Shown here piece after piece: positions 31,398 through 39,700 of a stretch of DNA of 47,828 bases. The translations under genes were made by a program, and so were the position numbers. The notes under the pieces were generated by a model, which saw only the letters and a program-made list of their open reading frames with translations, did not search any database and had not been told where the DNA came from. Every line of letters begins with the position of its first letter. Position 1 is the first letter of the stretch. This stretch comes from Streptomyces beijiangensis (GTDB lineage: Bacteria; Actinomycetota; Actinomycetes; Streptomycetales; Streptomycetaceae): contig NZ_JAFLRJ010000127.1 in the NCBI RefSeq assembly GCF_017315755.1, positions 1 through 47,828 on the forward strand, in the 5' to 3' direction.

Positions 31398-32702
31398 TCA
31401 GGAGTGTTGGCATCGCACGCCGGCCGTAGGTATTGACTGCCTGACTCGGTTGGGCTTCCGGTCCGCGATGAGAGATTCGAGCAAGGGATACACATCACGC
31501 CCTGGAGATGATTCTTCCAAGTGGAGCGCGCGTGGAACGCCATCGGCCAACCTGTTCATCCACTGGGCCAAGTATGCGGAATCACCGGAAACGAGATGGG
31601 AGACCGTCAGGCCCAGTAGCTCGGTGATTCGCTCGGAGAATACATCTGGATCGCTGATCGCTGTTTCTATTCCGCCTGACTTGAGTAGCCAGCCGTATTC
31701 GATCCGCGCTGCGGTGGCGTCTGCGAAGAGAGCCGGAGACCGCCGGGCATAGCGCAACATCTCTGCGACGAGGATCGCGGGCGCCTGATCGCTCGAATTG
31801 GCCACGGTGAGGAATCCTATGAGATCTGCCAGAAGCTCCCTGGCGCAATGGATCAGAGGGAGATCCAGGCCTGACCGGCGGCATAGTCCATCGGAGTATG
31901 AATGGGCAATATCATGCGCTCTAAACCATTCAAGGAGTACTGGCCCGGCAGCCAAAGAAATATCTTGACGTGTTGTGGCTTGGGCCAGGAGGGTGGCGTC
32001 GAGTAGTGGAGCCGAGACCCTTTTGAAGCGCTCAAGGTAGAAGTTTTGATAGACGACCGTCTTCTTGGTGGTCCCCAGATCGCCCTCGTCCTCTGGGAGG
32101 AAATTTGCGAAGTGGCACGGGTATCTTGCTGCATCCCCTGCCAGGCCGACCAAATCGACGACGCTGTATGATTGCAGTTTGGCGAGGGTGGGAATGGCGT
32201 TTGGGTCGGATGCGGCGAGAAATGATTGCGCTATGGCTTCGACGGCCGAGTCGACCGATTCCGTCACTACTCTGGGAGCGCCTTGAGGCTTAACGGCGAG
32301 AATCGCACTGAATTCTTGTCGGTGATCGGGCCAGCGCCATGAAGGAACCAGCCCGATGAGTAATTCTACCTTCAGCTCGGTGGTCGCTGCGTACTCGCGG
32401 GCTGCGGCGTAATCGCCCGTTGCCACAGCTTCGGACCTGAGACGGAGATGGTGTGCGACTGCAGCGTCATCAGACGCGTCGGCGGCGTCTCCGAGCCTAT
32501 TTATGAGCTGACTCTCCAGCGATTTGCGAACCGAGGAGAGACTCTGCCCCTCGCGTGGCGCGCCGATGGCATTGAGGCCGTCTGCACAGCAAAGCGCATC
32601 GTCCAGTGCACTACATATTTCCGCGCTCAGATAATCCCCTGACGTCTCCAATTTTCTGACGTCAAGGGAGAGCATTTCGGGGACTGCGAAGAATCGCGCC
32701 AT
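31398..32702 (-). CDS. Predicted metal-binding protein with HDxxH motif, CHAT cassette
   Basis: A 434-residue protein, mostly helical. The most striking part is H263-D264-I-A-H267 (EWFRAHDIAHSYSDG) followed by E289 and D293 (ARELLADLIGF), the spacing of a zinc-hydrolase helix pair. Nearby HFANFLPEDEGD (H197) may also contribute. I do not recognise a named family with certainty; a DUF6421-like metallohydrolase is one possibility. It is the first gene of the minus-strand CHAT cassette, with GGGGGG three bases before the ATG. It is likely the partner, effector or sensor of the CHAT protease. Lower GC than the flanks. Confidence 0.6.
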   Translation of the reverse strand: MARFFAVPEMLSLDVRKLETSGDYLSAEICSALDDALCCADGLNAIGAPREGQSLSSVRKSLESQLINRLGDAADASDDAAVAHHLRLRSEAVATGDYAAAREYAATTELKVELLIGLVPSWRWPDHRQEFSAILAVKPQGAPRVVTESVDSAVEAIAQSFLAASDPNAIPTLAKLQSYSVVDLVGLAGDAARYPCHFANFLPEDEGDLGTTKKTVVYQNFYLERFKRVSAPLLDATLLAQATTRQDISLAAGPVLLEWFRAHDIAHSYSDGLCRRSGLDLPLIHCARELLADLIGFLTVANSSDQAPAILVAEMLRYARRSPALFADATAARIEYGWLLKSGGIETAISDPDVFSERITELLGLTVSHLVSGDSAYLAQWMNRLADGVPRALHLEESSPGRDVYPLLESLIADRKPNRVRQSIPTAGVRCQHS

Positions 32703-33112
32703 GACCCCCCCGGGGCCTCGCTCGGCAGTTCATGGAATTATGGATCATTGAGCATAGCATGTGGCTTCGGGATTGTGGAGGATGCGTTCGCTGCCAATTC
32801 CTGGTGGAACTGGTTGAGCTTGTGGTGTCCGCGCATTGGTGAGGTTTCTTGATCCCTGCGGTATTAGGGGATCATGCGGTTCGCGTAGGGGGGGCGGTCA
32901 GATCGCGTGTGGGCCCTCCCGCTGTTCGCCGCGGTGGCGGTGTGGCTCGGGGACAGTGGACCGTGGACCGGCTGCAGCAACCAAGAACCGTGCGCGCGGA
33001 ATCTGCGTTGTAGAGAACAGAGATCCGTCCCATCTGCCCAATCCGGCTCCAGTGTCCCAACGGGATGGAATCATGGCCGAGTTGGACGTCAGCCGTCCGG
33101 AGAGGTGGCCCC
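32703..33112. other. Intergenic region between two divergent CHAT systems
   Basis: A 410-bp stretch without a gene I can support. It must hold both divergent promoters. On the minus side TATGCT (32751-32756 complement) is a possible -10. On the plus side I see no convincing promoter. Composition changes from AT-richer (left) to GC-rich (right), so the boundary of the acquired segment is probably here. Frames open on the plus strand from 32836 have no protein-like composition and lack a ribosome-binding site. Confidence 0.6.
32850..32874. repeat. Inverted repeat in the divergent CHAT control region
   Basis: TGATCCC (32850-32856), 11 bases, GGGATCA (32868-32874): perfect 7-bp arms around a -10-like TATTAG. 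It may be an operator shared by the two divergent units or an RNA hairpin. Confidence 0.45.
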
Positions 33113-33577
33113 GTGGCCGAGCGCGTGCTCACTGCCGAAGTACTCCTGCGTGCCACCGTCACCCCGGAGCAGGAGCGGTTCCTCGCGGAGCTGCTGGACG
33201 AGGCCGGGTATCCGCCTCTCGTACGGCGCACCCGGGCCCATCGCGAGCCCGTGGACCTGACGTGGATCGCGCTCGTCGCGCTGCCGCTCCAGGCGTTCCT
33301 CAGCGGGCTCGGCACAGAGGTCCTCGGCAGCGCGTACCGGGGGATCAAGCGGTTTGTACGGGGTGGATCCGATGGCCCGGAGCCGGCGCTGCCCGCACCG
33401 ATGGTGCTGCAGGACACCGTCAGCGGGATCCGGGTGGTGCTGGACGCGGGGCTGCCGCCGGAGGCGTTCGAGAAGCTGCTCCGGCTCGATCTGAGCGCGT
33501 ACCGGTCGGGGCCTGTGCACTACGACGTGGCCCGGGCGCGGTGGCGGTCGGTGCAGGACGAGGCCGCGCAGGCCTGA
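33113..33577 (+). CDS. Small protein with hydrophobic segment, first gene of the CHAT-Hsp70 operon
   Basis: A 154-residue protein of unknown family. The N-terminal 45 residues are charged and helical. Residues about 47-76 (beginning VDLTWIALVALPLQAFLSG) form a hydrophobic, glycine-containing stretch, long enough for one membrane span or a buried amphipathic helix. The C-terminal half has a small mixed alpha/beta pattern (VSGIRVVLDAGLPPEAFEKL). GTG 33113 is preceded by GGAGAGG at seven-base spacing. It is 17 bp from the TPR gene. As first gene of a conflict-type operon it could be a membrane effector or a sensor; this is speculation. Confidence 0.7.
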   Translation: MAERVLTAEVLLRATVTPEQERFLAELLDEAGYPPLVRRTRAHREPVDLTWIALVALPLQAFLSGLGTEVLGSAYRGIKRFVRGGSDGPEPALPAPMVLQDTVSGIRVVLDAGLPPEAFEKLLRLDLSAYRSGPVHYDVARARWRSVQDEAAQA

Positions 33578-33594
33578 CGGGGAAGGGTGGCGGG

Positions 33595-36500
33595 ATGTTA
33601 CGGGGGATCGCACTGCGCCGGGCCGGGCGCGTGCTGGCCGAGGGCGAGGAGTTGCTCGCGGGCGGGGACAGCTATGGCGCGGGGCTGAGGTTCGACGAGG
33701 CGCTGGGGCGCGCAGGGAAGCATCTGACGAGCGGGGAGCCCGAGGTCGCCGGGGTGGCAGCCGGTGCGCGCGTCGGCCTGGGCCGGGTCTGTCTTGTGGG
33801 CTCGGACTTCGAACAGGCCCTGGGGCAGTTCCAGGAGGCGCAGCGGCTGCTGCCCGGTGGGGTCGACGGCTACTACTGGGCCGGGTGTGCCGCCGCGCAT
33901 CTGCAACGGCTCGCCGACGCCGAGCGGTACTTCGATGCCGCCCTGGAGCGGGGGCCCGGCGATCCGCGCGCGCTCGCCCAGCGCGCCCGGGTGTATTTCG
34001 TGCAGGGGCGGCAGCCGCTGGCGCGCGCCGATCTGCAGGCCGCCGAAGGGGTGGGGCAGCCGACCGCCGACGACCGCTGGCTGCTGTCGGTCCTGCAGGT
34101 GCGCGGCGCCGACTGGGCGGGCGCCGAGAAGTCGCTGCGCGGTCTGGTGCACGAGGACACCTCGCGCACCCCCGTCGCCCTCGCCCTGCTCGCCTATGCG
34201 CTGGAGCGGTCGGGGCGGCAGGCCGCGGCCCTGCCGATGTACGAACAGGCCCTGGTCGAGGGGTTCGAGACCGACAGCGTCCTCTACCGGCAGGGGCTTG
34301 TCGCGTACGGGTTGGGGCGCTACGACGTGAGCGTCCGCGCCTGGAGCGCGCTGTGCGAGCGACGCCCAGGTGATGCGGCGTGCGCGGACGCGCTGGCCCG
34401 CGCGACCTACGCCGCGGCCGTTCCTCTCGTACGGAGGAAGGACTTCGCGGCCGCCGCGGAGCAGCTGGGGCGGAGCGAACCGCACTGGCCCGCGGGCGCG
34501 CTGGACGACACGATCGCCGATCTGCGGCTGTACGCGGCGTGGAAGGACGCGGACCGGGGCGGGCCGAGGGCGGTGCGCGGGCATCTGGAGGAGGCGCTGC
34601 TGCGGAGGCCCGGCGATGTCAGGGCCGTGCGGTCGATGGCGCTGGTCGAGTTCTGGGCGGGGAAGCGGGAACGGGCCGCCACGCTCTGGACGCGAGCGCT
34701 GGAGCTGCGGCCCGAAGACATCAGGGCTCGTCTCGAACTCGGACTCTGTTACGAGAAGTTGGGTCGAAAGAGTGACGCCGAGCGAGAGCTCACCTATGTG
34801 GGGCAAGGTGCCGAGGGTGCGCTGAGAGAGCGGGCCGGTCTTGCGCTGGCCGCGCTGAGTCTCGCCGACGGCGCGTGGGGGCGGGCGGCCGACCTGCTGA
34901 TGGAACTGCCCGACGAGTCGCCGCGTGACGTCCTTCTGACCGAAGCCCTCTACCGAAGTGGCCGCGACCGGGAACGCTCCCTGGGGCCGCTATGGCGGGC
35001 CGCGGCCGACGCCAGGGCCGGCGACGGCGCGTCGGCGCGGCGCGCGCTGGAGCGTGCCGACCCCGCCACTGCCGGGCGGGCCGCCCGCGAAGTCGCCCTG
35101 CTGGTAAGGAAAGCCGCGCTGGAGGAGGGTGCCGAATCGGGCTCGCTGGTTGCTGCCGTGGAGTTGAGCGACCGTCATCTCGGCGAGTCCGGCGGCCGGT
35201 TCGCGGCCTCGCATGCTGTTCTGCGCATCAACGCGGGCCGGCGGGACGCGGCCGTCACCACCCTGCGTGCGGCGGCGCGACGCGACCCCACCGACCACCG
35301 CACCCTGCACACCCTGGCCCTCGCCCTGCTCCATGGACTCGGTGAGGGCAAGGGGGAGGGGGCGGGCCTCAAGGAACAGTGCATCGCCTCCTGGGCGGCG
35401 CTGCTCCACAGTCCCGCTTTCTGGGAGGACTTCCGCATCAAGGCCGGCGGACGGTACGGCGAGCCGGTTCCGACGGCCCGCATCGACTCCGTCAAGGGCA
35501 AGCTCAAGGAGTACGCCGAAGCGCGGCTGGCAGCGGCCGGCGGCGGTCCCTCGTCCCGCGTCCTGCTGGAGCGCGAACTCCGCGCGGCCCGGCTCCTCGC
35601 GGAGTCCGGCGGGTTCCCGCCCGCCCCGGGCTCCGCACGCACCCTGGCCTGCGGGCCGCTGTTCCTCGCCGAGTGGGGGCTCGTCGATACGTTCGGCGAC
35701 TTCCTCCGGGCGGCCGAGGAGATGCACGCGGGGAGGGCGGCCGCCGGGCGGCGCGGGTCGGGCGGCCGTACGTACGACGCCGGGCAGTTGCGTCGCTCCT
35801 TCTCCGTGCTCGGCATCGCCGAAGCGCAGGCGGAGGCCGGCCTGTACGCGGACGCCCTGGAGACGCTCGCCGATCACCGCTGCGTGGACTGCAGGACGCA
35901 GGAGTACATCCGGCGCCAGGGCGTCCACACCCGCCAGGTCCGAAGCCGCTCGCCGCAGCAGTGCCGCAGCGGCTGCCCCTCCTTCGACACCGTGCACCCC
36001 GGGTACGCGGGGCGCGCCGGCAAGGAGCGGCTGCTGGCCGAGGACGCCGACGCCCTGGCCGCGCAGATCCTCCTCAAGCGCTCGCGCGCGACCCTCTCCG
36101 AGGCCGAACCGGATCTGGAGGAGGTGTCGGCGAGCTGGCGCGAGGCCGTCGACCGGAGCAGCGCGGGCGGACAGGCGGGGCAGGTGCACACCGAGATCGC
36201 CGACATGGCCATCGGGCGCGCCGAGTCACTGCTGCGCGCCAAGCGGCGGGACGAGGCCGTCGCGGTACTCGAATGCGCGCGGAGCACCACCGCGGGCGGA
36301 CAACTGGACCGGGTACAGGGTCAGTTGGCAGGTGCGCTCAACGCCCGCGGCGTACAGACGGTCAACGCCCTCCACGAGGCCCGCGAGACCATGGCGGACG
36401 GGACGATGATCGAGCGGCTGCGCCCGCCGGTCGCCGATCTGCGCCGGTCCGTCGAGCTCAACCCGCACGCGGCGGTCTCCCATCTCAACCTCTGCCATGT

Positions 36501-36711
36501 GCTGAACGTGCTCGCGTCCCTGCTCATCAAGGACGGAAGCGTCATCGAGGCGGTGGATCTGCTGCAGGAACGGGCCGACAAGATGGCCGTCGCGCGGGGG
36601 CACCACCCGGGCAACCCGGAGATCGAGACGATGAACACGCAGGCCGCCGATGACATGACCGCCGTCCTGGTCGCGATCGCCAACTCCCGCAGCACCCAAG
36701 GAAGGCGGTGA
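33595..36711 (+). CDS. Large TPR-repeat protein with zinc-binding cysteine cluster
   Basis: A 1038-residue protein built of tetratricopeptide-like repeats from about residue 10 to 700 (for example WAGCAAAHLQRLADAERYFD, YGLGRYDVSVRAWSAL, LELGLCYEKLGRKSDAERE). Residues 763-794 hold C763-x2-C766 (RCVDCRTQ) and C790-x3-C794 (QCRSGC), a likely zinc site. The last 150 residues include DLRRSVELNPHAAVSHLNL, closely matching the C-terminal part of the next protein, so the two share a C-terminal module. It probably acts as a cytosolic scaffold presenting clients to the CHAT protease or Hsp70. Its stop overlaps the next start (GTGA). The ATG at 33595 is chosen because the upstream open frame is not protein-like. 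Confidence 0.8.
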   Translation: MLRGIALRRAGRVLAEGEELLAGGDSYGAGLRFDEALGRAGKHLTSGEPEVAGVAAGARVGLGRVCLVGSDFEQALGQFQEAQRLLPGGVDGYYWAGCAAAHLQRLADAERYFDAALERGPGDPRALAQRARVYFVQGRQPLARADLQAAEGVGQPTADDRWLLSVLQVRGADWAGAEKSLRGLVHEDTSRTPVALALLAYALERSGRQAAALPMYEQALVEGFETDSVLYRQGLVAYGLGRYDVSVRAWSALCERRPGDAACADALARATYAAAVPLVRRKDFAAAAEQLGRSEPHWPAGALDDTIADLRLYAAWKDADRGGPRAVRGHLEEALLRRPGDVRAVRSMALVEFWAGKRERAATLWTRALELRPEDIRARLELGLCYEKLGRKSDAERELTYVGQGAEGALRERAGLALAALSLADGAWGRAADLLMELPDESPRDVLLTEALYRSGRDRERSLGPLWRAAADARAGDGASARRALERADPATAGRAAREVALLVRKAALEEGAESGSLVAAVELSDRHLGESGGRFAASHAVLRINAGRRDAAVTTLRAAARRDPTDHRTLHTLALALLHGLGEGKGEGAGLKEQCIASWAALLHSPAFWEDFRIKAGGRYGEPVPTARIDSVKGKLKEYAEARLAAAGGGPSSRVLLERELRAARLLAESGGFPPAPGSARTLACGPLFLAEWGLVDTFGDFLRAAEEMHAGRAAAGRRGSGGRTYDAGQLRRSFSVLGIAEAQAEAGLYADALETLADHRCVDCRTQEYIRRQGVHTRQVRSRSPQQCRSGCPSFDTVHPGYAGRAGKERLLAEDADALAAQILLKRSRATLSEAEPDLEEVSASWREAVDRSSAGGQAGQVHTEIADMAIGRAESLLRAKRRDEAVAVLECARSTTAGGQLDRVQGQLAGALNARGVQTVNALHEARETMADGTMIERLRPPVADLRRSVELNPHAAVSHLNLCHVLNVLASLLIKDGSVIEAVDLLQERADKMAVARGHHPGNPEIETMNTQAADDMTAVLVAIANSRSTQGRR

Positions 36712-39700
36712 CGGGCATGCAGCGCTACGAGGAACTGCGCATCCGGGTCCGCGGGATCGGCCCCGGCCGCTATCTGGTGCTCGCCAACGGGCCCGTCTCG
36801 GCCGCCGACATCATCGGAATCGGCGGGGAACCGGCCGCGTACCGGGCCAGGTTCGAGCAGCTCGTCTCGGCGGAGATGGGTGAGGAACCGTACGGAAACG
36901 AGCCGGTGACCTCCCAGCTGCGCGAGCTCGGCAGGGACGTCTTCGGGCTGCTCTTCGGCCCCGCTCTCACCGACGCGCTCGCCCGCTCGCTCGACCAGGT
37001 GCAGGAGCACCGGCCGCCGAGCGGGATCCGGCTGCGTTTCGACCTCCCCGCGGAGCTGCGGGAGCTGCCGGTGGAGGCGCTGACCGCGCCCGCCGTGCTG
37101 CCCTACCAGTCCATGGGCCTCAACCATCTCTTTTCTCTCGCCCGTACGCTGCACGGCTCACCGCCCGGGCAGCGGCTGCCCGATCCGCTGGAGGAGCCCG
37201 CCCACATCCGGCTGCTCGTGGCCGTCGCATCGCCGACGGGGGACGGCCTCGGGCCCGTACAGTCCGCGCCCGAGCTGGAGGCGCTGGGACAGCGCCTGCC
37301 CGAAGTCGCCGTACAACTCGATGTGTTGAGGAAGACGACGCGCCGGGGCCTGGAGGAGGCGCTCGCCGAGCAGCCCGACCGGCCGACGATCCTGCTGCTG
37401 ATCGCGCACGGCACGTACGACGATGCGCGCGGCGAGGGCTGTGTGTACCTGGAGTCCGAGGACGGCTCCGCCGACCGCATCCCCGGGCATCTGCTCAGCG
37501 GGATGCTCGTACGGGCCCCGCAACTGCGCCTGGTGGTACTCAACCTCTGTTCCGGCGCGGGGAGTTCACCGGTCGAGCCCTACTCAGGGCTCGCCCAGGC
37601 GCTCGTCGGGCGCGGGATGCCGGCAGTCGTGGCGATGCACGGCGCGGTCTCCGAGGGGGCGTCGGCGGCGTTCAGCCCGGCCCTGCTGCAGGCGGTGTGC
37701 ACCAACCGTACGATCGACGAGGCCGTCGGCACCGCACGCCGGTTCATCGCGGATCTCCCCGGGCACACGGCCATCGAGTGGACGACGCCCGTGCTCTTCG
37801 TGCACGAGGCCTACCGGCACGGCTGGCTCTTCAAGGCCCGTGAGATCAGGGACGATCCGGAGCCCGGCCTCGACCCGCTGAGCGAGGGCGCGGCAGCCCT
37901 GCGCGCCTACCAGGAGAAGCCGGGCAATGTGAGCCCGGACGACATCATGGCCGCCGCGCGGTTCCTGCGGGACGGTGGCGACTGGGACCGGGTCCGGCGG
38001 ATGACGCAGCACCAGTTCCGGAAGTTCGCCCGCGAGCGGGGCGCGCTGCGCGACGAGGCGGCCGTCGAAATGGCCTGGCCCGACATCGAGCAGCTCTGCC
38101 GGATGCTGGCGGCCGACCAGGAGACGGACGGCCAAGTCGCGCTGGTGGGAGCGGCGTTGAGGGGCAAGGCGCATGCGGAGCTGGCCGAGTGCCTGACGGC
38201 GGAGGCCGCGGGGGCCGTACGGCTGGGCGGGCTGCTCGACGAGGCACGGCAGGCGGAGGCATCCGGCGACTGGACCGGAGCGCACCGGTGCTACACCGCG
38301 GTGCTCTCCGAGCGGCCCGGCGGATTCCGTGACGCGGACGAACGCCTGGCCGTCGCGACGGAGGAAGTCGATCTCGCCGCCTGCTGTACGGCGGCGGACC
38401 TGGCGCGCGCGGAGGGCGCCTGGAGCGTGGCCGCGGAAGGGTACGCCCGGCTCCTCGCCCGACGCCCGGACGGCTATGGCGACGCCGCCGCGCTGGCCGC
38501 GTACTGCACAGGCCGCGACGCCGAGCTGGAGGAGCGCTGGGCGGAGGCGGTGCTGTCGTACGAGAGCTGCGCGGACCACCTCGACACGAAGGCCCGCGCC
38601 GCGTACGCCAGGGGACGCCAAGCGGCCGACACGGACCAATGGGCTTCGGCGCAAGGGGAGTTCGCGCAGGCGGCGGAGGATGTGGACGCCTGCCGCTGGC
38701 GCCGGTACTGCGAGGGACGGATCGCGGAGGACGAAGGGCGGTGGGCGGCCGCGGCGGAGGTCTTCGGTGAGGACCCGGAGTTCAGGGACAGTGCTGTGCG
38801 CGCGCTGTCGGCACGGGCGCGGGCCGCGGCGGACGAGGAAGCGTGGCCGGAGGCGCTGAGCGCGCTGGAGGAGCTGCGGGGCCTTGGCGAGGACGTGGAG
38901 GCCAGGCTGGCCGACGTGCACAGGGCGGTGTACGCACGGGCGGAGGCCGCCGAGGAGGACGAAGAGTGGCCCGGGGTCGTGGGGTTCTGTCTGATGCTGC
39001 CGCCGGAATGGCCCGGCGCGGCCCGGCGCCTGCGGTACGCCAATGGGCGGATCGCCCAGGACGCGGGGGACTGGACGCAGGCGGCCGAACTGTACGAGCC
39101 CGTGGTGTCGTTGTTCTCGGAGGAGCTCGGCGCGTCACCGTACAAGGACTCCGTCGCGCGCATGGACTATGCGCACGGACGCGCCCGCGAAGCACGCGAG
39201 GCCTGGGCCGATGCCGCCCGGCACTTCGCGCTCGTACCCTCGCACGCCTTCGACTGCGCCGACCGTCTCCTCTACTCGCGCGGTCGCGACGCCGACGCCG
39301 AAGGCGACTGGGACGGTGTCATCGACGGGTTCGGGCGGCTGCCCGACTCCTACCGGGGCGACGACGTCGGTGCGCGCCGGCGCTTCGCCCGCGCCCGGCT
39401 CGCCGAGCGGCAGGGCGAGTGGGGGGCCGTGCTCAGCCATCTCGACGGCATACCCGACGAGGCCAGGGCCGGTGTGATCGGACTGCTGCGCCGCAAGGCG
39501 GGCGGGCGCCAGGCCGAGCAGGCGGGCGACTGGGCCGCAGCGCTCAGCCTGTACGCCTCCGGGGGCGAGGCCGACGAGGAGCTCGGGCGGCTGCGCGAGT
39601 ACGCACGAGGCCGCGCCCACGCGTGCCGTGGCGCCTGGACCGAGGCGCTCGCCGCGTACGCCGGTCTGCCCGACTCCTACGAGGACGTGGAGACCCGCAG

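Noticed and set aside
32836..33594. N-terminal extension of the TPR protein by 253 codons
   Set aside because: The extension overlaps the well-formed 33113-33577 gene in another frame, is rich in Arg/Pro/Cys and lacks a ribosome-binding site. Protein-like sequence starts at ATG 33595.
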